From Flavobacterium soyangense (GTDB lineage Bacteria; Bacteroidota; Bacteroidia; Flavobacteriales; Flavobacteriaceae): 64,000 nt of DNA. The DNA is taken from the NCBI RefSeq assembly GCF_015277675.1, contig NZ_JADHEC010000021.1, positions 1 to 64,000 on the forward strand, given 5' to 3'. Below the pieces are notes generated by a model. It was given only the letters and a program-made list of their open reading frames with translations, was not told the DNA's origin and made no database searches. Made by a program: the position numbers and the translations under genes. Positions 1-8,869 of this stretch are shown piece after piece. Position 1 is the stretch's first letter; each line of letters begins with the position of its first letter.

Positions 1-54
1 TTTTCAATATCTTTGGAACTCATAAATTTTGTTTTTTGTCACTCAAAATATATG

Positions 55-90
55 AAAAAAAGGGCTTACTTTTAAAAGTAGCCCTTTCTG
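55..90 (-). terminator. Rho-independent terminator of the GntR regulator gene
   Basis: An 8-bp perfect stem (AAAGGGCT at 59-66 with AGCCCTTT at 80-87) continues into an inner ACTTTT/AAAAGT stem with one bulged base. Read on the minus strand the hairpin is followed by six T residues (complement of 55-60), so it fits as the terminator of the minus-strand regulator that ends at 224. The rest of 1-223 shows no gene I can support. Confidence 0.6.
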
Positions 91-223
91 TTTAAAAATA
101 TTAATCGGTTAGTAGTGTAATTCTTTATAAACAAAAAAGGTTTTTTAATCTTCTATAAAATAACCGACAACTCAACTTGAAGGGCGCGAAAAAACGCTTT
201 GAAAGAAGTGCTTTTTTAATTTT

Positions 224-1222
224 TCACAGGGAATTCCTAATAATTAAAGCACATCTATTCTCTATTTGTTTTTTATTACCCTGCAAAATCATTTGGGCCA
301 GGATTTTTCCCATCGCTTCAAAATCGGTTGAAATAGTAGTGATTCCATTTTCTACAATCTTTTTCAATGGGGTTTCATTGTAGGACACAATACCGTAATC
401 ACTGCCCGATTTTAGGTTTTGGACCTTTGATTGTTCAATTACGCTTACTAAATCTCGATCGTTCGGAATAATGTACACTTCTCCTTTCTTTATTGCTCTG
501 TTTCTAAATTCGGGGATTATTTCATAACAGAAATTATGGTCTGTACAGAAATTTTCGAAACCTATTTTCATTCCTAACGGCTCCCGAAATCCTGGGAATA
601 TCAATATGAGTTTCTCATATTTGTTTAACTTGTATTTTCCTTTTAGTAAGCCATTGTAGATGTCGCTAAGATGGTTTTGGTATATGGCAGGATATGATTT
701 TAAATCTGGATTTGTTTGGTCTAATATATAGACGTCGTTAACTGGTAGGGTTTTTATAACGGAGGCCGCCTCAACTAAATTGGTGGGCATTATAATATAT
801 TTCGTATAATTTCCATTACTTTCATTTATTAGTTTTTTAAAAACCTGAATGTTAAAATGATGGAAAAAGATGTCAACTTGAGCCTTTTTTCCGATGTTTT
901 CCAAAAAAGAGTTGTAGATATCCTCCTTGAAAATATTGAGCTCCTCAAATAATAAGAAAATCCTTTGTTTAGTACTTATTTCAATGCTTTTTATGTAGTA
1001 CCCTTTTCCAAGAATAGCGTAGATTATTCCCCTTTTTTTTAATTCTTCATAAGCCTGTAAAACAGTATCGCGAGACAATGAAAATTCTAAGCATACTTTG
1101 TTTATTGAAGGTAATTTTTCATCTTTTTTCAGTTTGCCATCTTCTATAGTTTTTTCTATTGATGAGATGATCTGTTTGTATTTGGGTATTCCAAGATTGC
1201 TTTTAATCGAAATTGTTTTCAT
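224..1222 (-). CDS. GntR-family regulator with periplasmic-binding-protein-like sensor domain
   Basis: This is a cytoplasmic DNA-binding regulator. An N-terminal GntR winged helix-turn-helix (about residues 5-75: PKYKQIISSIEKTIEDGKL, then KLPSINKVCLEFSLSRDTV and EELKKRGII) is followed by a C-terminal region of about 250 residues resembling the LacI/sugar-binding fold, the AraR-like arrangement. The start is placed at the ATG at 1222 (MKTISIKSNLGIPKY), because an upstream in-frame ATG at 1336 would add 38 hydrophobic, non-family residues and run through the promoter region. It is transcribed away from the galactose/glycerol run that begins at 1347, so it is the obvious candidate regulator of that locus, probably sensing galactose or a galactoside. 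The effector is not shown by the sequence. Confidence 0.85.
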   Translation of the reverse strand: MKTISIKSNLGIPKYKQIISSIEKTIEDGKLKKDEKLPSINKVCLEFSLSRDTVLQAYEELKKRGIIYAILGKGYYIKSIEISTKQRIFLLFEELNIFKEDIYNSFLENIGKKAQVDIFFHHFNIQVFKKLINESNGNYTKYIIMPTNLVEAASVIKTLPVNDVYILDQTNPDLKSYPAIYQNHLSDIYNGLLKGKYKLNKYEKLILIFPGFREPLGMKIGFENFCTDHNFCYEIIPEFRNRAIKKGEVYIIPNDRDLVSVIEQSKVQNLKSGSDYGIVSYNETPLKKIVENGITTISTDFEAMGKILAQMILQGNKKQIENRCALIIRNSL

Positions 1223-1249
1223 GAGACTGATTTTTTTGCAATATACAAA

Positions 1250-1265
1250 ACTGGTAGGTACTGGT
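1250..1265. promoter_or_regulatory. Candidate operator: two ACTGGT direct repeats one helical turn apart
   Basis: ACTGGT occurs at 1250-1255 and again at 1260-1265, exactly 10 bp apart, in the 124-bp divergent region between the GntR regulator and galM. Two sites on the same face of the helix between divergent promoters is what an autoregulating local repressor would use. Binding by the neighbouring GntR protein is inferred. Confidence 0.35.
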
Positions 1266-1346
1266 GTGTAAAATTTAATTATTATTTTAATTTCGCTTTT
1301 AGATATTGATAAAAAAAGAATAGAAAAAAAACACATATCATATTTT

Positions 1347-2372
1347 ATGGCTAATTATATAATGAAATTCTTTGGTTTAACAGCTGTCGAGGACGTTATT
1401 GAGTCTTTTGATTTAAGTAACAAAAACGGCATGAAATTAACGGTTATAAACTATGGAGCCACTGTAGTGTCCTTAAAAATGCCATTAAAAACGGGTGAAG
1501 TCATTGATGTTGTTTTAGGGTTCGATAATTTAGAGGCATATCTAAAATCTTTTCATTTGAAAAGTCCTCCATATTTTGGAGCAACGGTGGGAAGATTTGC
1601 AGGAAGAATAAATAACCGTTTATTTAATTTAAATGGGAAACCCTTTCTATTAAATAAAAACAACAATAATCATTCTCTTCATGGAGGAATTGAGAATTTT
1701 AGCCAGAAAATTTGGATTGTAGAAAATATAAATGAAGGTGAAAATCCATCGATAACATTAAGTTATTTAAGTCCTGATGAGGAAGAAAATTATCCAGGAG
1801 ATTTATCAGTAAAGTTAACTTATATCCTTTCTGAAGAAAACGAATTAATTATAGAATACCAGGCAAGTTCAAGTGAAGACACTATTGTGAATCTGACACA
1901 TCACAGTTATTTTAATCTCGATGGGCACAAATCAGACATATTGAAGCAAGAGTTAATGGTTAATTCTAAAAAAATATTGGAAACTACAAATGAAAATATT
2001 CCAACAGGAAAGTTTTTAGACATTAGTGATTCTTCATTTGATTTTAGTAATCCTAAGAAATGCCCTTCTGAAATTGACACCACCTTTGTTTTCGAGAATA
2101 ATGAGGAATTTGCAGCTTCCCTTTTCAGCAAAAATAATATGTTAAAAATGACTGTTTATACAGATCAACCAGGAATTCATATTTATGTTGGAGGCAATTG
2201 TTTTAATATTATAAAAGGAAAAGAAAACGTAGATTATCATTCACTGAGCGGAATTTGTTTTGAAACACAAAACTTTCCTGACGCCCCTAATCACAAACAT
2301 TTTCCAAGTCCAGTTTTGAAAAAAGGGGAAATATATCACCATAAAACTATTTATAAATTTCAATCTTTTTAA
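1347..2372 (+). CDS. galM: Aldose 1-epimerase (galactose mutarotase)
   Basis: Interconverts beta- and alpha-D-galactose so that galactokinase receives the alpha anomer; cytoplasmic, as no signal peptide is present. The mutarotase hallmarks are in order: GATVGRFAGRINN near residue 80 (substrate-binding Arg), NNNHSLHGG, NLTHHSYFNL with the catalytic His near residue 180, and GICFETQNFPDAPN near the C-terminus with the catalytic Glu. The length of 341 residues is normal. A second in-frame ATG at 1362 (MKFFGLTAV) is an equally plausible start. It is the first gene of the galactose run, divergent from the GntR regulator; 161 bp separate it from galK, so galK may have its own promoter. Confidence 0.93.
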   Translation: MANYIMKFFGLTAVEDVIESFDLSNKNGMKLTVINYGATVVSLKMPLKTGEVIDVVLGFDNLEAYLKSFHLKSPPYFGATVGRFAGRINNRLFNLNGKPFLLNKNNNNHSLHGGIENFSQKIWIVENINEGENPSITLSYLSPDEEENYPGDLSVKLTYILSEENELIIEYQASSSEDTIVNLTHHSYFNLDGHKSDILKQELMVNSKKILETTNENIPTGKFLDISDSSFDFSNPKKCPSEIDTTFVFENNEEFAASLFSKNNMLKMTVYTDQPGIHIYVGGNCFNIIKGKENVDYHSLSGICFETQNFPDAPNHKHFPSPVLKKGEIYHHKTIYKFQSF

Positions 2373-2487
2373 CAAAAAATAATTATAATAATTGCCAACA
2401 ATTGGAGGCAATCCGTTAAGATTCTATGGAATAGTATCAGCATTATTCTTAAAAAATCAAGTTTAAAAAAATCAATAAAAATAACGT

Positions 2488-2520
2488 CAAGTTCCGAAGG
2501 ATTACAAAAAGGAACACTTG
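2488..2520 (+). promoter_or_regulatory. Leader hairpin just upstream of galK
   Basis: In the galM-galK gap, CAAG-TTCC (2488-2495) can pair with GGAA-CA-CTTG (2511-2520), leaving a 2-nt bulge, 13 bp before the galK start. A second short inverted repeat, ATTGCC/GGCAAT, lies at 2391-2412. Either could be a transcript-processing or regulatory structure; nothing proves function. Confidence 0.2.
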
Positions 2521-2533
2521 CAATTTCTAAATA

Positions 2534-3703
2534 ATGAATGACATTTTAATTAAAAATACAACTGCTTTTTTTAAAGAGGCATTTAATACTGAGCCACAAA
2601 AAGTAGTGCTTTCTCCCGGAAGAATTAACATCATTGGCGAACATATTGATTACAATGACGGTTATGTTTTGCCAGCTGCTATTGACAAAATTATTTGTTT
2701 TGCTTTCGAAAAAAACAATACAAATCAATCAAGAATAATTGCAATTGACCTTGGTGATGAATTCGAAATTAACCTTGCGAATTCCATTGAATTGTCTGAC
2801 AATGTGTGGACAAATTATCTGAGAGGAGTTATTAATCAATTGAAAACAAAGGGTTTTAAGTTTGAAGGTTTTAACTGTGTTTTTAGCAGTAATATTCCTG
2901 TTGGTTCTGGGTTATCGTCCTCTGCGGCTTTAGAATGCGGCTTCTTATATGGTCTAAATGAGCTATTTAATTTGAATATAAAACCAGTTGATATTGCTTT
3001 AATGGGACAAAGTGCTGAACATTGGGTAGGAATCAATTGTGGAATTATGGATCAATTTTCTAGTGTGATGGGCTTAGAAAATAAAGTCATAAAAATTGAT
3101 TGTAGAACATTGGAATATGAATATCACAATGCTGATTTTAATGATTATTCCTTGATTTTATTCGATTCGAATGTTAAACATTCCTTAATGACATCTGCTT
3201 ATAATGAAAGACGAGAACAATGCGAAGAAGGTATTGCCATTGTAAAAAATAATTTTCCGGAGATAACTAGTTTTAGAGATTGTAACGAAGAGCATATTTT
3301 AGGGTTACAAGATGAAATGAGTCCCAATGTTTTTAGAAGGAGTCTTTTTGTAGTAAAAGAAATCAATCGTGTTATCCAAGCCTGTGAAGCATTAGATAAA
3401 GGAAAAATTGATGTTTTAGGGCAATTGATGTTTGAAACGCATGAAGGATTGTCTAGGGATTACGAAGTAAGTTGTGCTGAACTGGACATGATTGTCAATG
3501 CACTAAAAAAAGAGGATGCCGTAGTTGGTTCCCGATTAATGGGCGGCGGTTTTGGAGGTTGTACCATCAACTTGATAAAAAAAGGACATGAAGAAAGGAT
3601 TAAAAAGAAACTTTCGGAACTTTATTTTGATGCTTTTGGAATAGAATTAAAAATTTATAATGTCAAAATCGGAAACGGCACATCACTTTATAACAATAAC
3701 TAG
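2534..3703 (+). CDS. galK: Galactokinase
   Basis: GHMP-family kinase that phosphorylates alpha-D-galactose to galactose 1-phosphate with ATP, the committed step of the Leloir pathway. All three family motifs are intact: the galactokinase signature PGRINIIGEHIDYNDGYV (about residues 27-44), the ATP-binding motif PVGSGLSSSAALE (about 122-134), and motif 3 LMGGGFGGCTINLI near residue 338. At 389 residues it has the usual length. The stop codon is followed by the galT start after a single base, so the two are surely co-transcribed and probably translationally coupled. Confidence 0.96.
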   Translation: MNDILIKNTTAFFKEAFNTEPQKVVLSPGRINIIGEHIDYNDGYVLPAAIDKIICFAFEKNNTNQSRIIAIDLGDEFEINLANSIELSDNVWTNYLRGVINQLKTKGFKFEGFNCVFSSNIPVGSGLSSSAALECGFLYGLNELFNLNIKPVDIALMGQSAEHWVGINCGIMDQFSSVMGLENKVIKIDCRTLEYEYHNADFNDYSLILFDSNVKHSLMTSAYNERREQCEEGIAIVKNNFPEITSFRDCNEEHILGLQDEMSPNVFRRSLFVVKEINRVIQACEALDKGKIDVLGQLMFETHEGLSRDYEVSCAELDMIVNALKKEDAVVGSRLMGGGFGGCTINLIKKGHEERIKKKLSELYFDAFGIELKIYNVKIGNGTSLYNNN

Positions 3704-3704
3704 G

Positions 3705-4757
3705 ATGAAAAATTTTAACATCAACGAAGATCCGCATAGACGTTATAATCCGTTAATTAACGAATGGGTTTTGGTTTCTCCACATCGTTCAAAAAGACCT
3801 TGGCAGGGACAAAATGAAACAGTTAGCTCAGATTCTTTACCGGAATATGACCCAACATGTTATTTATGTCCAGGCAATGTTCGTGCGAATGGTGAGGTAA
3901 ATCCAGCATATGAAAATGATTTTGTTTTTGAAAATGATTTTGCTGCCTTAAAACAGGAAGAAATTGCATTTGAAGAGAATGCAACCGAAACGTTTTTCAA
4001 GGCACGGCCAGAAAGAGGTATTTCCCGTGTAGTTTGTTTTTCACCAAAGCACAATTTGACTTTGCCAGAAATGTCTGTTGTTGCGATTGAAAATATCATT
4101 CATACTTGGCAAAAAGAATATATCGATTTGGGTAATGTAGATTACATCAATCACGTCCAAATTTTTGAAAATAAAGGAAGTGTGATGGGATGTAGCAATC
4201 CGCATCCGCATGGACAAATTTGGGCGCAATCGTCATTACCCACCGAAGTGGAGAAAACGCAAAATAACCAGAAAGCGTATTATGATAAACATGCAACTAC
4301 ACTTTTGCAAGATTATTTGCAAGAGGAATTAAAACTAAACGAACGTATAGTAATTGAGAATGATCATTTTGTGGCATTAGTCCCTTTTTGGGCAATTTGG
4401 CCTTACGAAACCATGATAATCAGCAAGCGACATTTTGGTAAAATTACTGATTTTACTGAAGATGAAACGACTGATTTTGCTTTGACATTGAAACAATTGA
4501 CCACAAAATATGATAATTTGTTTGAGACTTCATTCCCGTATTCGTCAGGAATTCATCAGGCTCCAACTGATGGGGAATTACATCCTGAATGGCAATTTCA
4601 TATGCATTTTTACCCACCATTATTGCGCTCTGCAACCGTAAAGAAATTTATGGTGGGCTACGAAATGATGGGAGAGTCGCAAAGAGATATTACTCCGGAA
4701 AAGAGTGCTGAAATTCTAAAAAACCAATCACAATCTCATTATAAGCATTCCATCTAA
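3705..4757 (+). CDS. galT: Galactose-1-phosphate uridylyltransferase
   Basis: Transfers UMP from UDP-glucose to galactose 1-phosphate (HIT superfamily). It shows LVSPHRSKRPWQG near the N-terminus, the metal-site Cys motif YLCPGN, the catalytic triad-like NPHPHGQIWA (second His of HPH is the uridylylated nucleophile in this family), and EWQFHMHFYPPLLRS near the C-terminus. I start it at the ATG at 3705, one base after the galK stop; a longer frame from 3660 would overlap galK by 44 bp and add residues that do not match the family. The result is 350 residues, as expected. galE, which closes the cycle, lies 14 kb downstream in the same locus. Confidence 0.96.
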   Translation: MKNFNINEDPHRRYNPLINEWVLVSPHRSKRPWQGQNETVSSDSLPEYDPTCYLCPGNVRANGEVNPAYENDFVFENDFAALKQEEIAFEENATETFFKARPERGISRVVCFSPKHNLTLPEMSVVAIENIIHTWQKEYIDLGNVDYINHVQIFENKGSVMGCSNPHPHGQIWAQSSLPTEVEKTQNNQKAYYDKHATTLLQDYLQEELKLNERIVIENDHFVALVPFWAIWPYETMIISKRHFGKITDFTEDETTDFALTLKQLTTKYDNLFETSFPYSSGIHQAPTDGELHPEWQFHMHFYPPLLRSATVKKFMVGYEMMGESQRDITPEKSAEILKNQSQSHYKHSI

Positions 4758-4795
4758 ATTTCACAAAAAATAGCAAAAAATCAGTACCATAGATA

Positions 4796-6370
4796 ATGAA
4801 ACTAATAGAACAAATATCAAAAATAAAAGAAATACAAGAATGGGATATCATTGTGATTGGCGGTGGAGCTAGCGGACTTGGCACAGCTTTAGATTCGGCT
4901 AGCAGAGGATATAAGACAATTTTACTTGAGTCTGTTGATTTTGCAAAAGGAACTTCGAGTCGAAGCACCAAATTAGTTCATGGTGGAGTACGTTATCTAG
5001 AACAGGGTAATATTTCTTTAGTGAGAGAAGCTTTAAAAGAGAGAGGAATAATGGCTAAAAATGCGGAGCATTTGGTCAAAAACCAATCCTTTGTGATTCC
5101 AAATTACAATTGGTGGGGAGGTTATTTTTACACTATTGGACTAACTATTTATGATTTACTTGCGGGGAATTTAAGTTTAGGAAGGTCGAAATATATTTCA
5201 AAGAAAAAAACCATCGAATTGCTTCCTAATGTTGAAACAAAAGGTCTTGTAAGTGGTGTGATTTATCAAGATGGTCAGTTTGATGATTCCCGTTTAGCTA
5301 TAAACATCGCTCAAACTGCTGTTGAAAATGGAGCTTGTTTATTAAATCATACCAAGGTCGTTAATTTATTAAAAAATGATGCAAACCAAATTATTGGTGT
5401 ACTAGCAGAAGATCAAGAATCAGGAAAACGATATGAGATAAAAGGGAAAGTTGTAATTAACGCAACTGGGGTTTTTACAAATGCGATAATGAAACTAAAC
5501 GATACGGTATATAAGAAATATGTAGTGCCTAGTCAAGGGATACATCTTGTATTTGATAAATCCTTCATGCCAAGTGAATATGCCTTGATGGTTCCAAAGA
5601 CAAGTGATGGAAGAGTTTTGTTTGCAGTGCCTTGGCACGACAAAATAGTAGTAGGAACAACCGACACTTTAATCAAAAAGCACAGTTTAGAACCTGTTGC
5701 CTTAGAATCTGAAATAGAATTTGTTTTAGAAACGGCTCAAAGATTCTTGACAAAAAAACCAACTCGAGCAGATGTATTATCAGTTTTTGCAGGATTAAGA
5801 CCATTGGCTGCACCAGAAAAAGAAGGAAAAAGCACTAAAGAAGTTTCAAGAAGTCACAAAATAATTATTTCTGAAACTGGATTAATTACAATAACTGGCG
5901 GGAAATGGACGACTTACAGAAAAATTGCCGAAGACATCATAGACAAGGCCATAACAGTACATCATCTAGAAAAAAAAGTGTGTAAAACTGAAGATATTGC
6001 GATCCATGGAAACAAAAAAACTAATGCTTTAGACCGGGAAAATCATCTATATATATATGGAACAGACATTCCTAAAATAATTGAATTACAAAATACACAA
6101 CCTGAATTAAGCGAAAAGTTGCATCCAAATTACAACTACACTATGGCGGAAGTAGTGTGGGCAATACATCATGAGATGGCGCGAACGGTGGATGATGTTT
6201 TGGCCAGAAGAGTACGCCTGTTGTTTTTAGATGCAAGCGCCGCCATTGCTTCATGCGAAAAAGTAGCCAATTTATTGGCAAAAGAACTTGGTCATGATGA
6301 GATTTGGATTCGAAACCAAATATTAGAATTCAATACCATTGCCCAAGGATTTCTTTTAAATGAGCTATAA
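4796..6370 (+). CDS. glpD: Aerobic glycerol-3-phosphate dehydrogenase (FAD)
   Basis: Membrane-associated flavoprotein oxidising glycerol 3-phosphate to dihydroxyacetone phosphate and passing electrons to quinones. The FAD-binding Rossmann motif VIGGGASGLGTALDSASRG lies near residue 20, followed by GTSSRSTKLVHGGVRYLEQG, a strong GlpD signature; GGKWTTYRKIAED near residue 366 and the C-terminal DAO_C helical region (TMAEVVWAIHHEMARTVDD) are present. At 524 residues it is full length. Only 38 bp separate it from galT and 30 bp from glpK, so glycerol and galactose genes sit in one run. Confidence 0.95.
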   Translation: MKLIEQISKIKEIQEWDIIVIGGGASGLGTALDSASRGYKTILLESVDFAKGTSSRSTKLVHGGVRYLEQGNISLVREALKERGIMAKNAEHLVKNQSFVIPNYNWWGGYFYTIGLTIYDLLAGNLSLGRSKYISKKKTIELLPNVETKGLVSGVIYQDGQFDDSRLAINIAQTAVENGACLLNHTKVVNLLKNDANQIIGVLAEDQESGKRYEIKGKVVINATGVFTNAIMKLNDTVYKKYVVPSQGIHLVFDKSFMPSEYALMVPKTSDGRVLFAVPWHDKIVVGTTDTLIKKHSLEPVALESEIEFVLETAQRFLTKKPTRADVLSVFAGLRPLAAPEKEGKSTKEVSRSHKIIISETGLITITGGKWTTYRKIAEDIIDKAITVHHLEKKVCKTEDIAIHGNKKTNALDRENHLYIYGTDIPKIIELQNTQPELSEKLHPNYNYTMAEVVWAIHHEMARTVDDVLARRVRLLFLDASAAIASCEKVANLLAKELGHDEIWIRNQILEFNTIAQGFLLNEL

Positions 6371-6400
6371 GAACCAATCAAAAATCTATAAATATTAACC

Positions 6401-7897
6401 ATGCAAAACAAATTAATTTTAGCTCTAGATCAAGGAACAACTTCTTCAAAGGCAATCGTCTTCAATCACGACGGAGAAATCGTAAGCATATCACAAAAAT
6501 CATTCGAACAAATTTTTCCTAAACCGGGATGGGTAGAACATGATCCAAATGAAATTTGGTCTTCGCAAATTAGTGTTGCTGCAGAAGTAATTGCCAAAGC
6601 AGGAATTTCCGGTAAAGAAATTGCAGCGATTGGAATTACTAATCAGCGAGAAACAACAATAGTGTGGGATAGAGAAACTAGCGAGCCTATTTATAATGCA
6701 ATTGTTTGGCAAGATCGTAGGACAGCAGAATATTGTGATGAATTAAAGGCACAAGGTCATGCGGAGATAATCCAAAAGAAAACAGGTCTAGTTCTAGACG
6801 CCTATTTTTCTGGAACTAAAATAAAATGGATACTAGACAATGTACCGGGAGCCCGTGAAAAAGCAGAGCAAGGAAAACTATGCTTTGGAACCGTAGACAC
6901 ATGGCTAATATGGAAACTTACAAAAGGGGCAATGTTCTTGACAGATGTTTCAAATGCCAGCAGAACTCTATTAATGAACATTCATACTTTAGAATGGGAT
7001 AATGAATTATTGGAATTGTTCGATATACCAAGAGCCATGTTGCCTGAAATAAAAGAAAGCAGCGAAATATTTGGAGAAACCTGTACGACCCTATTTGCTA
7101 CAAAAATTCCAATCTCAGGTGTCGCAGGAGACCAGCAAGCAGCCCTTTTTGGGCAACTATGCACTGAACCCGGAATGGTCAAAAACACTTATGGGACAGG
7201 ATGTTTTATGTTAATGAACACGGGAGAGAAACCCGTTTATTCTAATCATAATTTATTAACGACAGTTGCTTGGAAAATAAATGGAAAAACAACATATGCT
7301 CTAGAAGGCAGTGTTTTCGTGGGAGGCGCAGCAGTACAATGGCTTCGAGATGGTGCGAAAATAATAGATTCTGCCGAGGAAATTGAAGTTTTAGCGGCAA
7401 GCGTGCCAGATAATGGAGGTGTTTATTTCGTCCCTGCCCTAACAGGCTTAGGCGCACCTTACTGGGATCAATATGCGCGAGGAGCCATCCTTGGTATAAC
7501 TAGAGGCACTACAAACGCACATATCGCTCGGGCTACTTTAGAAGGAATTGCTTATCAAGTATATGACTTAGTCAAAGCTATGGAGGCTGATTTTGGAAAA
7601 AAGGGAAAAGAATTAAGAGTTGACGGAGGTGCGGTTGTTAATAACTTATTGATGCAATTTCAATCAGACTTGTTTGATTTTAAAGTAATTAGACCAAAAA
7701 CATTGGAGACAACAGCTTTAGGAGCCGCTTACCTAGCAGGATTAGCCATAGGATACTGGAAAAGCATAGATGACCTACAAGAACAATGGTCTGTTGATCG
7801 TGTCTTTTTACCGGAAATGCCACAAACAGAAGTAGAAAAATTAGTGAAGAACTGGAATAAGGCTGTTGGCCGAACGGTTAATTGGATAAAAGATTAA
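6401..7897 (+). CDS. glpK: Glycerol kinase
   Basis: FGGY-family kinase making glycerol 3-phosphate from glycerol and ATP in the cytoplasm. [19 protein letters not shown] at the N-terminus is the ATP-binding motif; [14 protein letters not shown] and [13 protein letters not shown] carry the glycerol-binding residues; [22 protein letters not shown] and the C-terminal [17 protein letters not shown] (FGGY signature 2 region) complete it. Length of 498 residues is standard. It lies between glpD and glpF with short gaps (30 and 18 bp), forming a complete glycerol uptake and oxidation cassette. Confidence 0.97.
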   Translation: MQNKLILALDQGTTSSKAIVFNHDGEIVSISQKSFEQIFPKPGWVEHDPNEIWSSQISVAAEVIAKAGISGKEIAAIGITNQRETTIVWDRETSEPIYNAIVWQDRRTAEYCDELKAQGHAEIIQKKTGLVLDAYFSGTKIKWILDNVPGAREKAEQGKLCFGTVDTWLIWKLTKGAMFLTDVSNASRTLLMNIHTLEWDNELLELFDIPRAMLPEIKESSEIFGETCTTLFATKIPISGVAGDQQAALFGQLCTEPGMVKNTYGTGCFMLMNTGEKPVYSNHNLLTTVAWKINGKTTYALEGSVFVGGAAVQWLRDGAKIIDSAEEIEVLAASVPDNGGVYFVPALTGLGAPYWDQYARGAILGITRGTTNAHIARATLEGIAYQVYDLVKAMEADFGKKGKELRVDGGAVVNNLLMQFQSDLFDFKVIRPKTLETTALGAAYLAGLAIGYWKSIDDLQEQWSVDRVFLPEMPQTEVEKLVKNWNKAVGRTVNWIKD

Positions 7898-7915
7898 TAA
7901 CTAAAACTATATATT

Positions 7916-8647
7916 ATGACACCATTTACAGCAGAAATTATTGGGACTATGCTAATGATTTTATTAGGCAACGGTGTAGTTGCAAATGTAGTTCTTAAAG
8001 AAACTAAAGGGAATAATTCAGGATGGATTGTAATTACTGCTGGCTGGGCTTTTGCGGTTTTTGTTGGAGTTACAGTAGCAGGTCCTATAAGCGGTGCTCA
8101 TTTAAATCCGGTTGTCACTCTTGGTTTAGCTTTGATAGGCAAGTTTAAATGGTCTCAAGTCCCCGCTTATATTGCCGCACAAATAATTGGAGCCATGTTA
8201 GGTGCTTTTTTTGTTTGGCTTTCTCATAAAGATCATTTTGCCGCAACTGATGATGAAAACAAAAAGCTAGCATGTTTTTCTACAGGACCCGCTATTAAAA
8301 ACACCTATTCTAATCTGATAAGCGAAATTACCGCCACTTTTGTTTTGATTTTTGTAATTTTTTACATTTCAGACCCCGAGATAATCCTCCATTCAGACAG
8401 TACCGCAAAAATAGGTCTTGGAACCGTTGGTGCCTTACCGGTAGCGATTTTAGTTTGGGCCATAGGGCTATCTTTAGGTGGCACAACAGGATATGCGATA
8501 AATCCCGCAAGAGATTTGGGACCAAGAATTATGCATGCACTTCTACCTATAAAAGGAAACAGCGAATGGAGCTATGCTTGGATTCCTATTATTGGACCTA
8601 TAATAGGATCCGTTCTGGCGGCATCATTATATATGTTATTGCTCTAA
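7916..8647 (+). CDS. glpF: Glycerol facilitator (aquaglyceroporin, MIP family)
   Basis: Inner-membrane channel for glycerol. The protein has six predicted membrane helices in two inverted repeats. The second pore motif is canonical (GYAINPARDLGPR, with the Asp after NPAR typical of glycerol channels rather than aquaporins), while the first is SGAHLNPVVT, that is NPV instead of NPA. It directly follows glpK, so glycerol entering through it can be trapped by phosphorylation. The length of 243 residues is typical. Confidence 0.93.
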   Translation: MTPFTAEIIGTMLMILLGNGVVANVVLKETKGNNSGWIVITAGWAFAVFVGVTVAGPISGAHLNPVVTLGLALIGKFKWSQVPAYIAAQIIGAMLGAFFVWLSHKDHFAATDDENKKLACFSTGPAIKNTYSNLISEITATFVLIFVIFYISDPEIILHSDSTAKIGLGTVGALPVAILVWAIGLSLGGTTGYAINPARDLGPRIMHALLPIKGNSEWSYAWIPIIGPIIGSVLAASLYMLLL

Positions 8648-8869
8648 AATCATAAATCGCAACGAGCTAATCTAGGATCTTATCTTTTTTGGATGAATCT
8701 GCGAATTTATTTTATCTTTTTAAAAGATTATCAAAACAAACAGTTACCATTATTAACCAAATTTTAAAACAATGAATCTATGAAAAAATGATATTCAAAT
8801 CAATCTTGTCTATTTAAAAAATTTTACAAAAAAATAACTATTAATTAAACCAATTAAAACTATGTATTT

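Noticed and set aside
177..383. 68-codon plus-strand frame over the 3' end of the GntR gene
   Set aside because: It lies antisense to a well-supported gene, has no family features and crosses the terminator side; a shadow frame.
3660..3704. Longer galT start overlapping galK
   Set aside because: The extra 15 residues do not fit the family and an ATG lies one base after the galK stop.
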